NCBI GenBank assembly: GCA_963971225.1
Contig: OZ020267.1
Coordinates: 118,847,891-118,911,890 of the forward strand
Direction of reading: 5' to 3'
Length of the DNA: 64,000 nt
Origin: Melieria omissa
Taxonomy: Eukaryota > Arthropoda > Insecta > Diptera > Ulidiidae
Part shown: positions 21,795 to 32,999 of the stretch, one piece after another
How positions within the stretch are numbered: the first letter of the stretch is position 1
Layout of the letters: every line of letters starts with the position of its first letter
Notes under the pieces: generated by a model
Database searches by the model: none
The model's input: the letters and a program-made list of their open reading frames with translations, nothing else
Told to the model about the DNA's origin: nothing
Translations under genes and position numbers: made by a program

Positions 21795-23012
21795 TTACAT
21801 TTGGGGCAATTGTTCAATTGGTGTAGTAAATTTGAAATCCTCAGGAAATAATTTCGCGGCATGGGGATACATCAATTTGTATGACTGTCTGATAGTAACG
21901 TCTGCTACGCCTGCAATATCGCCAATTTCTTTTTGGCTGCGCTTATGCTCCGATGCCTGGAACGTGAATATTGGATAAAAAAGAGCACCATTGAATATGA
22001 GTGTGATAAAACCTGAGAGGCCATATAAATAGCAGCTGCGGCCACCGAGATGGGAGACCTGCCTGGCACGATATCCATTTCGACAGCTTTTTTAGCAATA
22101 TGTGTGGCAGCACGCTGTACCATGTTAGGTAGATCTAAATAGAAAGTAAGCGATTTGACGTTAAAGTTCGTTGCCACGCCAACATATCAGTAACTTACCA
22201 AGATTTGCACAAAACCTAGACATAAAATCGGCAGTGGTGATCAAGTCAACACTTGTCTCCAATGCTTTCAAGGTCAGTTTAAAGCAACGGCCGATTTCCT
22301 TCTTGCTGATCTTGCTTACTGCACAGATTTCTTTAAAAGTGCGCGGCACACCTTCCTGTCGACAAGCAATATACAAGCATGCTGACGCCTTTGCATCGTT
22401 TGAACGGCCTTTAAGATTTTTTCCATCATGAACCTGTTGAGATAAAGAAAAGCTTGAATGTGATGAAATATACATTCGTTAACTGTTTTAAACTGGCTTG
22501 TACCTGTTTGAAGAGGTTGTTCGCACGATCTACAATTGTTTTCGGTAGATTAATGCGATCAGCCATTGTAGAAATCTCTTTGTATGCCGAAATCAGCGAA
22601 CGGTCAGAGCTACTCATAGTACGCCTGTTTTGATACTTTGGTGAGCCAAAGGCGTCAAAGGATGCCGACCCGGTGCCAGGGCCAATAATCGTAGATAAGT
22701 CACCGCCGCTGAGGAGTGGATTTTCCGGACCACCTACACGACTGGGATCAACACCACTTTTTTCATTACTGAAGGTGCGCCATTCCGAGCCCACGTCAAT
22801 TACACGGTCGCCCACAACTAAACCACATTCTGAGCATATCATGTCGCCAGCGCGGTAGTCTTCGATAAGCGGCGATTCAGGATGTGCATAGCAGCACACT
22901 TTGTTGCTGGCATCGGGTCTATAAAATCCAAACAATCGAATATAAACAGGAATACAAGTTACATCGCCAAGCATATTTCACGATGCCATTACCTGTTACT
23001 AGAACTTGCCAT
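21795..23012 (-). CDS. TfIIB: General transcription initiation factor TFIIB
   Basis: Five exons on the minus strand (23012-22993, 22918-22504, 22433-22199, 22134-22013, 21956-21795) join without phase errors into 317 codons. The initiator lies in a 20-bp first exon (MASSSNR split across the intron), matching the short N-terminus of fly TFIIB. Order: zinc ribbon (VCCYAHPE ... [14 protein letters not shown]), B-reader/linker ([22 protein letters not shown]), first cyclin fold ([20 protein letters not shown]) and second cyclin fold ([20 protein letters not shown]), ending EQLPQM. TFIIB binds TBP-DNA and positions RNA polymerase II at promoters. All zinc ligands are present and no lesion is seen. 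The last codons of exon 3 and first of exon 4 share a split Asp codon. Confidence 0.97.
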
Positions 23013-23464
23013 TCTGTTCGGTGACCTATTGTATAGAAAACTTTTAATATGCTTTAAAAGCTAAGACTTTTTTGTGTGTATATATTAGGAAATTATGTGT
23101 GAACTTGATCTTTTAAAATTTAATTCAACAGTTCTTGACTATTAATGTTATTAGAGGTTTCTTTTTACTGCTTCTAAATTCGTTTCTTTTTCATTTTTGT
23201 TCCACGGTTGCCACTTGTCATAAATGTTTCGCAGATTTTCGTTTAATCACTATGCAGTAGATGAGACTCTGCGTGTTCAAATATATAGATTGGGTTTTAT
23301 TTCTGTTCAGCTCTGTTCTGTTCTCGTTTCAATCCATATATGTAGTACTTATATATGTTTCAACCCACTTTCAACAATCTAACAAACAACAATTTTTGAA
23401 AGTAAAGTTGTTCACAGTTCTTTTCATAAAAAACAAAGATACCATTAGCTACTAAAACGTTCAA

Positions 23465-23545
23465 TCCCAAGCATTTTGGACACCCCGGGATTTCGGAAAT
23501 TAAAGATTAAATTCTCGGGATCGCGGGAAGTTTCGGGATTTCAGT
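23465..23545. repeat. CCCGGGA-rich hAT remnant
   Basis: The sequence has 'ccccgggatttcgg', 'ctcgggatcgcggga' and 'tttcgggattt' motifs like the subterminal blocks of the 5127-6081 hAT element. Only a fragment, about 450 bp upstream of the TFIIB start codon. Confidence 0.5.
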
Positions 23546-23570
23546 AAATTATGGAAGCTAGCATGGCTGA

Positions 23571-23927
23571 ACCACAAGGTGTAGCAAGCCACCGGCTGAT
23601 CCATGGCACAAGAATAAGGTAATAGCACCCCCGCAACACCAAAAACCACTTGTATTTTGTTGGTAGGATCGTTTATCGCTACTGTCAAACTAAGCTGATA
23701 TTTTCCGACGAAAAAGAGAGAAACTGAAAACAAACAAAACTGATTGTTGTCAGACGGTGCTGTATTTGAGTGAAAAAACGGGAAAAGTGCTCAGGTCAGT
23801 TGTTTTCAGTCAGGTATTTTCATTTCAACCGATGCGGCAACACCGCACCACTGCTGACACCGACGATTTTGACAGAAGCGATAAACGATCAGCCGGTGGC
23901 TTGCTACAACCTTGTTAGTTGAACCAT
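23571..23927. mobile_element. MITE with ACAAGGTGTAGCAAGCCACC ends, copy 1
   Basis: The left end (ACAAGGTGTAGCAAGCCACC, then GGCTGATC) is repeated inverted at the right end (GATCAGCCGGTGGCTTGCTA then CAACCTTGT). The roughly 355-bp unit has no coding sequence. A second copy in opposite orientation is at 25116-25446, so the two form a long inverted repeat across the TFIIB-LSm4 spacer. Confidence 0.75.
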
Positions 23928-24138
23928 GAGCTAATTTTTGCAAAATAATATTAGTTTGTTGGTTTTTTGGAGCTAAACAGATATTTTTTTGACATTTGTT
24001 TTCATTTCATGATTTTGACAGCCCCAACGCAACGCTTCAATTTCGGTATGCCGCGCTGAGCGAGAGCGTTGCGTCAGAAAACCAAGGTCTATAGAACAAA
24101 GGTCCCGCCACTTAGACGTCAAAAAATTTGTTGTGCTC

Positions 24139-24152
24139 GTGTGACGTCACAC
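24139..24152. promoter_or_regulatory. CRE-like 14-bp palindrome
   Basis: GTGTGACGTCACAC is a perfect palindrome containing the full CREB/ATF site TGACGTCA. It sits about 1.1 kb upstream of the TFIIB ATG and 1.8 kb upstream of LSm4. A regulatory role is only an inference. Confidence 0.35.
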
Positions 24153-24611
24153 AGAAGCGAACTCTGATTGGTCGAGCTTGTAAAATGCTAGAAAATGTAA
24201 ACAAACCCGAAAAAAGGTAGTTGCCATACAGTAAAAATTAAGCAAGTTGAAATATGTATACATGCATATGGAATTATTTTAAAATTTTTTTTAGTTTACG
24301 CCTTTTAATGCAAGAGTTCTCTCGCATTTAAGCATTCAGGCTGCGTATTCGAAAATACATTGTTGATCGAAAAAAATTTTTTTTTAACATTATCACTGCA
24401 AGAAATGTGTTGCGATTCTTCAATGTGCCGCTGCAAATAACAAGGTGCAGCTAACAGTCCATCGCCGTTGATACTGGAACACCATTTCAAGACTTTTAAC
24501 GCTTAAAGCTCAGAGGCAAGGTAACATATAAAATATACGAATAAAAAGTATATAAATGTGGCAACACTACGAATTGCTCATTCTACGTCACAACATGGCT
24601 AGTGGCGTAAC

Positions 24612-24881
24612 CATGATACAAAAATATACAGGTAGATTCAATCGAGCAAAATTAAAAGTCATTTGCTTTTTTGACAAATAAAAATAAAATTTTAAGGGTG
24701 CAAAAACAAGTAAAAAATACAGAAACTGAATGATATACTACATAAACTTATTGTGTGGAATTGCAGCTATGCAGCAAAAATTAAAATAGTAGTACAAAAT
24801 TTGTAAACAAATATTTTTTTCCAATTGTCAATTTTATTTTTATCTGTCGCATTGAAACGACCTGTATATTTTTGTATCATG
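24612..24881. mobile_element. 270-bp hAT-type MITE, TSD GGCGTAAC
   Basis: Perfect terminal inverted repeats CATGATACAAAAATATACAG (22 bp in all) are flanked by a perfect 8-bp duplication GGCGTAAC (24604-24611 and 24882-24889). Relatives occur at about 8880-8960 and 50131-50200. Confidence 0.9.
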
Positions 24882-25115
24882 GGCGTAACCTTTATTTTAT
24901 AAACCTTGTCAGAAAACGCAACGGGTAACGCTCCAATTTAGGTTTGACTGTTACAGAAAAGGGTGGTTCGTTTTGGTTAACAATAAAAAAGTGCAGGATT
25001 GATATTAGTAGGACGATTCCAAATTTATTGCGCATGAGGTATCTATAGTTCTATTGAATGCACAAATTTTGTTTTTTATAAAGATGCATTATCAGAAATA
25101 TTCTTCTTAGAATTT

Positions 25116-25446
25116 CGCATGGTTGAACTACAAGATTGTAGCAAGCCACCGGCTGATCGTTTATCGCGGTTGTCAAAATCGTCGGTGTCAGCAGTGGTGC
25201 GGTGTTGCCGCATCGGTTGAAATGAAAATACCTGACTGAAAACAACTGAACTGAGCAGTTTTTTCCCGTTTTTTCACTCAAATACATCACCGTCTGGCAA
25301 CAATCACTTTTGTCTGTTTTCAGTTTCTCCCTCTTTCGGCGGAAAATATCAGCTGAATTTGACAGTAGCGATAAACAATCCTACCAACAAAATACATGTG
25401 GTTTTTTGTGTTGCGGGGATGCTATTACCTTGTTCTTGTGCCATGG
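25116..25446. mobile_element. MITE copy 2, inverted relative to 23571-23927
   Basis: Inverse complement of the 23571 MITE, from GTAGCAAGCCACCGGCTGAT to TTCTTGTGCCATGGA. The far terminal repeat is missing, so it is truncated at its right edge. Confidence 0.7.
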
Positions 25447-25952
25447 AATTTCGTCTATATTACTGGGCTGCCACACATTATGCAAAGTGATGACCAAATC
25501 TAGTTGGCGAGCGATTTACATGGTAACCCAGTTGCAGTGTTGCCTGATTAGGGGTTTTCCCTCTAGATTTGGGGTTTATTTGTTTAGTTTGGGGGGAAAT
25601 TTTATGATTTATATTTTAGGTGGAAAATTTAGGGGAAAATATTTTACAGACATTTTTAGTTTACGCTTTTTAAACTGTCTGTGGGCAACTAGGTTGCATT
25701 TTTGTTACATGATCACCTTGTTTAGATAAATTGGCTAGTAAGTCTTATTTTAATTTTATGAACCAAATAGAATGAGCAATTTTATGTTTGCAATATAAAT
25801 TTTGGGGGACATTTTAGTTTTTAGGTGGAAATGTACTCAATTTTAGGCGGATTGCTTAAAATCATCTGGCAACACTACCCAGTTGGGACCAGACTGACGG
25901 GAATGGCTGCTCGTGTTTATCACTTGTTTTTATCAAGTAAAATAGTTTAGAA
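25447..25952. promoter_or_regulatory. 5' flank of LSm4
   Basis: About 500 bp between the MITE and the LSm4 ATG. It includes a T/G-rich stretch (25545-25880) with repeated 'ttttagg(t/g)gga(a)aattt' units whose origin is unclear. The LSm4 promoter must lie here or overlap it; no core element was chosen. Confidence 0.35.
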
Positions 25953-26611
25953 ATGGTAAACCTTAATGCTTGTATGTGTTTGGTGTTTAACTAACCATGT
26001 ATTTTCGAATTATTGCTTTGATATTTTAGCTGCCGTTATCTTTGCTAAAGACGGCTCAAAGCCACCCCATGGTAAGTCCTTCATTTTGTGATTTCTCGGA
26101 CACTGAGGATTTTTGTTTATTATTTTGTTCCGATTATTCCAGCTGGTGGAACTGAAGAACGGCGAGACCTACAACGGTCACCTGGTTAGTTGCGACTCAT
26201 GGATGAACATTAACCTGAGAGATGTAATATGCACCTCAAAAGTAAGATTTCAAGCAAATTTTTTGTCGTACATTAAAGGCTTTTTTTTTTAATCAGGACG
26301 GTGACCGCTTTTGGCGGATGCCAGAATGTTATATTCGTGGTAGCACCATCAAGTACCTCCGCATACCCGACGAGGTCATCGATATGGTAAAGGAAGACGC
26401 ACAAGCCAAGTCGCGAAATCGTACTGAAATGAATAAAGGCGGGCGGAGCGGTGGTGGAACAGGTGCAGGCGGACAGAACCAAAACCAACGTGGTCGAGGC
26501 GGTAATCGGAACAGTCGAAATCCACAAGGCATTGGCGGAAATTCTGGCTTGCGGCCAGGTGGCCAGCCAAACCGTCCATTACCACAAAATAATAAAAATC
26601 GCAAATCATAG
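25953..26611 (+). CDS. LSm4: U6 snRNA-associated Sm-like protein LSm4
   Basis: Four exons (25953-25955, 26030-26071, 26143-26241, 26297-26611) keep phase 0 and give 152 residues. The first exon holds only the ATG before GTAAAC. The Sm1 motif is [20 protein letters not shown] and the Sm2 motif is [12 protein letters not shown]; both are complete. The C-terminal tail (about residues 95-152) is Gly/Arg/Asn/Gln-rich ([11 protein letters not shown]), as in LSm4 of animals, where the RG tail is methylated and supports P-body and SMN interactions. LSm4 joins the nuclear LSm2-8 ring on U6 snRNA and the cytoplasmic LSm1-7 decapping ring (family knowledge). No lesion is seen. Confidence 0.96.
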
Positions 26612-26694
26612 TTTTGTATAATTATTTCATTATAGGAAAAAAGCACAAGAAATCTGACTGAGTTCATGAATACTATTACTAATTGTTGGGTTCT

Positions 26695-26728
26695 ACCAAA
26701 GAATATGAATTACTTCATATTCTTTGGT
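26695..26728. repeat. Perfect hairpin 84 bp past LSm4
   Basis: ACCAAAGAATATGAA, a TTAC loop and its exact inverse complement: 15-bp arms. It lies in or just after the LSm4 3' UTR, between the gene and a LINE remnant. A residue of a tiny palindromic insertion is as likely as a functional RNA structure. Confidence 0.7.
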
Positions 26729-26784
26729 TCTACTTAAACCATTCTTTATTGAAATGATGAGCTGCTGTTTTTTTAATTTCCATT

Positions 26785-27475
26785 TTCGGGGTTTAGTTTC
26801 TTAGATTTTAACGGGGTTTGTTGCACTGAGACCGGAAATGATCTATTGTACCCTCTAAAAATTCTTAGAGAACATCGTCTAGACCCACCGACCTTATGAA
26901 GCTTAGTAACTGAAGGGGTCTTAGGTGCTTGATATTATCTTCTGCAAGCTAGTGGTGGCCCAGGTAACGCATTTTGCTATGACGTGCCGCATTGCAGTCT
27001 AGTATGATGTGCTCAGGAGTCTCCTCTGATGTTTCACAGAGTTTCCAGATTCTTACCTGTTCTGGACTGGTGCGCGGTTAAAAGCCCGGTAACCTGTTTA
27101 AGCTGGTTCGGCATAAATGCAGTATAGCGAACCCTCGTGAAAAAAAATAAATTTGTATGCTTTTATATAGAGGGTTGGCTCTTGAATCTAACACACTAAA
27201 AATTTTGCCAGGAAACGCCCACAAAAGGCGTGGTTCGGGGTCAAAGTTCAAAGTTTTTTTTGCAGAGAATGCCTTTAAATCTTCCTCTGGCAATAATGCA
27301 AATGTAATCGACGTAGCTTCACAAGTTATGCCTTTGCTTGTCAGTAGTTCAAGGAGCTTATCTACTACCAGGCTGGACAGCGGTGACAGAACCCTGACTT
27401 GTGGGCAGCCCCTAATCCTTAGTACGCCCTTAGTGGTGGAGCCCACCTTCGTTACTGCCGTTCTGGAAGAGACAT
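26785..27475 (-). pseudogene. LINE fragment (RT plus C-terminal zinc knuckle), family C
   Basis: From 27475 leftward the minus strand reads GCPQVRVLSPLSSLVVDKLL (reverse-transcriptase block), then is interrupted by a repeat at 27112-27256, then reads VRIWKLCETSEETPEHIILD followed by CNAARHSKMRYLG, the Cys/His knuckle at the end of ORF2. Much of the RT and the RNase H between are missing. The related fragment at 33737-33990 carries RNase H, so this is an I/LOA/R1-like family. Confidence 0.65.
27112..27256. repeat. 145-bp dispersed repeat D, copy 1
   Basis: Nearly identical to 46745-46891 ('ggcataaatgcagtatagcg' at one end, 'aaaggcgt.gttcggggtca' at the other). A piece recurs inverted near 34712-34760. 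It interrupts the LINE reading at this place, so it is an insertion. Confidence 0.65.
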
Positions 27476-27763
27476 GATTCTTATCAAAGAATATGTAAAA
27501 TTATTTCATGTTCGTTGCTCTTATTCAGCGGCTGAGAGAGGTTTCTACTGCTGAGCGCCGTCTCTATCGCCTCATAAGAGGTATTGAGCAGACATCTGCA
27601 AGCGGTCATATTTGTATGACTTAATATGTATTCATGTAAAATGCGGTGCGAATACCACCGCAAACGAAGCATTCATTCTGTATATCACTAAACCGAACAA
27701 TCGGATCATCAGCTTTCAATACTAAACGAAAGCAAACTATCCCATCTTCATTTCACTTCGGCT

Positions 27764-27830
27764 ATGCGGTGGTGCCGATGATCCAAACGAACTATGCGAA
27801 CATCCGTTTGTATCATCGGCACCACCGCAT
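27764..27830. repeat. 19-bp-arm hairpin with repeated satellites
   Basis: ATGCGGTGGTGCCGATGAT (27764-27782) is exactly inverted at 27812-27830, and AAACG/CGTTT pairs further inside. The motif 'cacttcggc(t)atgcggtggt' recurs at 27755 and 27841, and 'atgcggtgcg' near 27641. The GC-rich stem stands out in AT-rich surroundings. Confidence 0.75.
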
Positions 27831-28029
27831 TCTCATATCACTTCGGCATGCGGTGGTTTCTCTGAGTTCGGTTTGTTGATTATTCGCTGGTCGATACAAA
27901 AATAGTGCTACATTGTGTACATTGTCCCATAGCTATACATACATTTTTCATCCATATATCGTCAATATTAAATATAATGTGACCCTTTAAAGCTAAAATG
28001 GCGGTTATATCGACTAGCTTTGTTGACAC

Positions 28030-28965
28030 TATGTTGACGACCACAGCAAACGATTTAAGGACCACGATTTGAGGATATGCACCTGGAAAGTCCGGACTGG
28101 CGGAAGCCCTCATGAAATATAAGGCTGACATCCCCGCCATCTAGGATATGCGATGGACAGGACACGGTTGCTCCAAGCGAGCAGACTGCGACATTTACTA
28201 CAGCTGTCATGTGGAGAAGCGCTAATTCGGCTGCGGATTTGTGCTCAGCAAAAAACTTTGCCACCACGTCTCTCGGTTCACTCCGGTGAACAAACGGCTG
28301 GCCTCGATACGCATCAAGGCTAAATACTTTAGAAAAGGACGATGCGACCAAGGATGCCTTCTACTTCGTATGCGAAGCTCGAGGACTTCAATGCAAAGCT
28401 CAGGCGAGAAGGTATGTTTGGTCTCACAGTCGGGTAGTTCAGCCTTCATGCGACCACTTTGAACAACGGTCTGAGGGTGATCGACTTCGCCGAACCACAT
28501 TCTATAAGGCCACCTGGTTATCCCCCGATCAATCCACTCGCAACCAGATTGATCACATTGTGACTGATGGAAAGGCATGCGTCTAGCATTCTAGATCTGC
28601 GCACATTCCGAGGGCCGAACATCGACTCGGACCGGTACCTTGTTGAAGCTAAGGTATGCATGCGTCTTTGCGCAGCCAAGACCGCGCAACCTAGTTTGCA
28701 AAGAAAGCTGGTCATCAGTAAGCTGTAGGTAGCCGCTCAACTCTCCAACCAGCTCGGTCGCTACCCCTCTCCATCTGATGACATCGGCGGATTATGGGCT
28801 CACTTATCCCATAAGTGCCTACAAGAAGACCCTGCAGGCGGCTGCTGCGCTTGCCATGACTGAAAAATACCGGGAGGAGAGGAAGAGAGGTGCGGAAGAG
28901 AGAGAGGGTTTTAGACGCAAGAAACAGGAGCAAGAAAGGCGCGAGCGTGAGGAAATATAGAGGGG
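28030..28965 (+). pseudogene. Decayed RTE-type LINE, second copy
   Basis: The plus strand is homologous to the LINE at 14640-17063: the endonuclease block DLRICTW, then VSRFTPVNKRLASIRIKAKY, ILDLRTFRGPNIDSDRYLVE and the linker KTAQPSLQRKLVIS. Stops and frameshifts are frequent and the RT is absent. It supplies the empty site for the 15802-16286 insertion. Confidence 0.8.
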
Positions 28966-29209
28966 GTAAATATAGACGTAAGAAATACTCATATTCCATT
29001 TCATTGCAAAAATAAAACAAATGCTGTACATATTTCAGCTATGATTTATTGTGTATCAATAAAAGTATAGTAATAGTAATTTAATATATGTATTGGCAAA
29101 TTGAAACTATATTATTTGAATTGTACAATTTATTGAACAATATCTTATCTAGTCGGCCCACGAGTATGTATGCATGTTAATATGAAAGTATTATTATGAG
29201 ACTTATTAT
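28966..29209. other. AT-rich spacer
   Basis: Nothing recognised. Confidence 0.4.
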
Positions 29210-29420
29210 TTCCCGCCACCATCCAGTTTTGGGCCGATTTCGTGCAGGGATTGAAAGCTTTTCGTAGGCTTTTTATTCTCAGAAATTTATCGTTTGCTAC
29301 TGATGGGGCGGCCACTGAAAGAAACAATGTTTTTTCTATATTTGGATGGATACGCACGCTTGCCATCCAAATAGACAAAACACTACGTTTAACTTTTTGA
29401 CATAGATTTTTAGCCACTGT
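29210..29420 (-). repeat. Diverged SINE-related fragment
   Basis: 'gattgaaagcttttcgtaggctttttattctcag' (in part) and 'ggcggccactgaaagaaac' align with the middle of the SINE at 13786-14113. The tRNA-like 5' end is not preserved. Confidence 0.5.
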
Positions 29421-31079
29421 TTGTATTCGTAATGATTGTAGAACTCTCGATGTACTTCGAGTAATACATCACAGCATTATAGAAATATTATCAGAGTAGT
29501 ATGCTCCTTAAATATTCCTTCAAATAATACAAAATGTGTCTGTTCCCCAAATAACGTATAGCGTTTACTCGTATATAGGGAAACGACATACATATGTACA
29601 TATTTCAAATTACCACATTAAGAAGTTCCGTAGCAAAAGATGTAGGTACTCAAATCTACACTACTACATAAAAGTGATATTGTGCTGTTTTTTTGATACG
29701 CAATCACGGAAAACCTTTAAACCGATAAACCAAATACATATGTAAGATTTTTTTTGTGTTTTGTGGACTAAAATACTATACTTACAACAATCACTTATTA
29801 CTTACTTACTCAACAATTACTTACTTATTCAACAATCATAGATTACATGAAGCTGGTTACGCTTACCTAATAAAGTAAAAATAAATTAAGTATGATAAGC
29901 TAATTCCAGGAGTTGAAGTGAAACTTAATTTTTTGGTGTGTTTTCATGCTTTTCGAATTTGCAGATAACGTCTTAAGAATTTGATTTTAAAATTTAAAAA
30001 TGTAAAACAATCATAATTATGTTGACTTGGGCTACTACAATACTTTGCAACAGAAGTATTTTCCTTTCCTTCCTTTCCGATATGCATAGTTTTTACGTTT
30101 TTTTATTCATGTATGAATTATATCATGAAATGTAAACATAAAGTAATACTATTACATTCAAAACGATATGGATACACACACGGTTCGTACTCGCATATCT
30201 TCGTTCTTTTGTGCACGTAGGCCCAACAACATAGGTAAAGAAATAACAATTGCAACAACGAGAAAATTTTTTTGAATGCACATATTCACTGTATGTTGCC
30301 TTTTCAGTAGTAAATCAATAAAATAATAGTAGTGGCAGTTTCGTATTTAAATTTATTGCTTAAAAATCACATATGCATAAACAGAAACTGCACTTTCGAT
30401 CACTAACTTCAGCCGAGCATTTAATTTTTGGGTATTTTTGGAAAAAACGTACAATGTACAACAAAATTGTTTTAGTACTTAGTCGTCAACGTAAAATCAA
30501 TACTATAACTATTTCTGAAAGTAGTTTTGCAAAAAACATGTGTATTTCGAAACAAACTTCTCAGAAATTATACATGTGTATATCGTATATGCAAATGAAT
30601 ATGGATTTGCTCTATTCTGGACATAATTATTATTATATGTACATACATATGTATGTATAATATCCGATTACATACATGGCGCGATTAAAGTATTGAATGA
30701 TTCCTTTTTTGGTTTTGACGATTTTTCGATCTTACAATGTTTAGAGCAGGGCAAAGAAAAATACACTAAGATACGGTACCTTAGTGTTCTGTACGGCACT
30801 TCAGCGCGTACAGTACACAAACAAATTCCCTACAAGAATGAGCATTAACACTAGTTCATTTTATAGTGTGCGTTTAGTGTATTCTGGTTGTGTACTGTTC
30901 GCTCGGAAAATACGCAACCACTACCAGGTAGTGAATGCGTTTGAAGTGCAGCGTTTGAGTTCGTCGTTCGCGTAAAGATAGCGGTGGCGTATGTATGCAT
31001 CGGAAGTACCGTACGTTCAATGCACACTGGTTTAGAGGCAAAACATTTGATCGATTGTGCTAGTCGCAGTGAATTACAG
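29421..31079. other. AT-rich intergenic DNA
   Basis: No gene was recognised in this 1.6 kb. A small palindrome with KpnI-like centre (acactaag..ggtaccttagtgt near 30763-30787) is the only structure noted. Confidence 0.4.
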
Positions 31080-31420
31080 GGGTGGACACGCTAATTAGCA
31101 CCTTACTAACAGTAACAAACAGAGTAAAACACAAGAAAAAGTCGGAAGCATGTAATTGTTTTGTTGATCTTATTTCGATCTTAGACACTTTCGGTGTTTT
31201 TATACTAAGACATAACCGGATATTGTTTTCCAAAAGGCGTTGTCTGCGCCATATACTTATATAATAGAAAACAACGTAATTCAAAGAAAACTTTGTAATT
31301 GATTTTGAATTTTGATATGTTTCGTAAACTAGCGAAAATTTGTTTGAAAAAATCACTGCATCACGAAAACTTCGATTGCTTTAGTTCTGTCAGAAAGTGG
31401 CTAATTAGCGTACCACCACT
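31080..31420. mobile_element. About 340-bp MITE with ACGCTAATTAGC ends
   Basis: GGTGGACACGCTAATTAGCA at the left and, inverted, GGTGGTACGCTAATTAGCCA at the right. The interior is non-coding. The target duplication was not resolved. Confidence 0.6.
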
Positions 31421-32999
31421 CGATATAAGACAAAATTACTACTTGTGCCACGCTTAAGCGTGCTTAAGATATAATTCATAATATTTGAAAAACGCCCTCC
31501 CGGAAATTGCGAACAGTGATTTACAATGACAATTCAATTCAATAAAGTGTGCGAGTTACATAAACATGTGCGGATCAGGCATTGATGTTGAAGGCACAAA
31601 TTTGTTTATATTTTTATGATTTCTTGCGTGAGTCTTATGCAACATTACATACATCTCTAAAAGTTATGATACGTACAAAAGTATTTTTGGTCCATTGTGG
31701 TTGTGATGGTGTTTGCACATTTTATTAACGTGATGAAGGCTCAATTCCAAATGATTTGTCGTCATTCCCAGATGAAATACATTAAAAAATTAGAAAATAA
31801 AGTTGAAGTTGTGGTCACTATGTTTAAAAAAAGGCCAAGCCAGAATAGTACCTATTGCAAGTATTCATGTGTAGAATATTTTCTTTCACTCGATTTGAAT
31901 TCGATTCACTAACCGACTAAATGTTCTGCGTTTAACATGGTTAAAGCAGCCAGAATACATTACTTACTTCTTAGATTCTAAACCAAAATGAATGTTCTAC
32001 ATTTGATACTTAACATATTCAACATTATTTCGGCTCTATTATACTGACATCAAAAGAATGCTTGGATCTGGTGAAATATCCACAGCTCTGAGTATAATGA
32101 ACAATCTTCTGTAGTGCTTTCAGATACACCTTTCGAGTGTTGTTTGTGGTTCAATTTGACCGAACCACTGAAATTAAAAGATATTTTATAGATCGACAAT
32201 ATCAGAAAATAAGCAATCTTCCATATATACTTGTCTTGCAAACATCAGTAATAACTTATATTCTTACTGAATTGCTATTTCGATTAAGACACATTTACTA
32301 TAAAATTAAAGCAACATTAAAAAAAAAAATTGGTCATTTCGAATCAAACATTACAAAAAGAATAAGGTCACAGTTGAGGGAGGTGGTATGGTTTATTGAG
32401 GCCATGTGCTTCAACAAGATTCCATTATCAAGTTTCAGAAACAAATTTTTCAAGAAACCTTATAAAATTTTTGATGTCTACAGTTTCCATCAATAAATAA
32501 ATTCCTCTTCAAATCCCGCACGATGTAAAGTATGCCTGAGTAGACTACGCATTTAATCATACTACGAAGTTTGTTCACAACTCACAATTCTGGGTTTGCT
32601 TTAAATTATTGAATAGTTTGTTTGTTTCTTTGTAATTGCATGTAATTGCAATCATGGGATATAATAATAGTGCATGCACGAAGACTTTTAGAAATCAAAA
32701 ATACAGTACTAGGACGAGTGTTTCCTTTGCCTTCACCACCTTGCTGGTGGTTACAGTTTTTAAAAGCTTTAATTTTTACTGATATGCCAGTGTCTACCAA
32801 ATATACTTCTTATTGTAATAAAGTCGAGTTCTGAGAAGTTGTTACATTTTTTAACTTCACAATTCTTGCATTCAACAAAGAGCATGTTTTTTATTCAACG
32901 ATGCTGTTTAATACGGAAATGTATTTATTGTGACTTATGACTGGAATAGTACACTTGTTTGTTGGTTTATTCAAGAGATGCGAATGTCATTTCGGGAAC
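31421..32999. other. 3' flank of the RPUSD2-type gene
   Basis: AT-rich DNA with no recognised coding sequence; it must contain the minus-strand gene's 3' UTR next to 33000. The 119-codon open frame at 32137-32496 lacks any family resemblance. Confidence 0.4.

Noticed and set aside
26329..26667. 112-codon minus-strand frame rich in Pro/Arg
   Set aside because: It is the antisense of the Gly/Arg/Gln-rich LSm4 tail; the sense strand has a complete, well-recognised gene.
32137..32496. 119-codon plus frame with a basic, aromatic composition
   Set aside because: No family resemblance, AT-driven residues (Ile, Lys, Phe, Tyr), no splice or promoter context.
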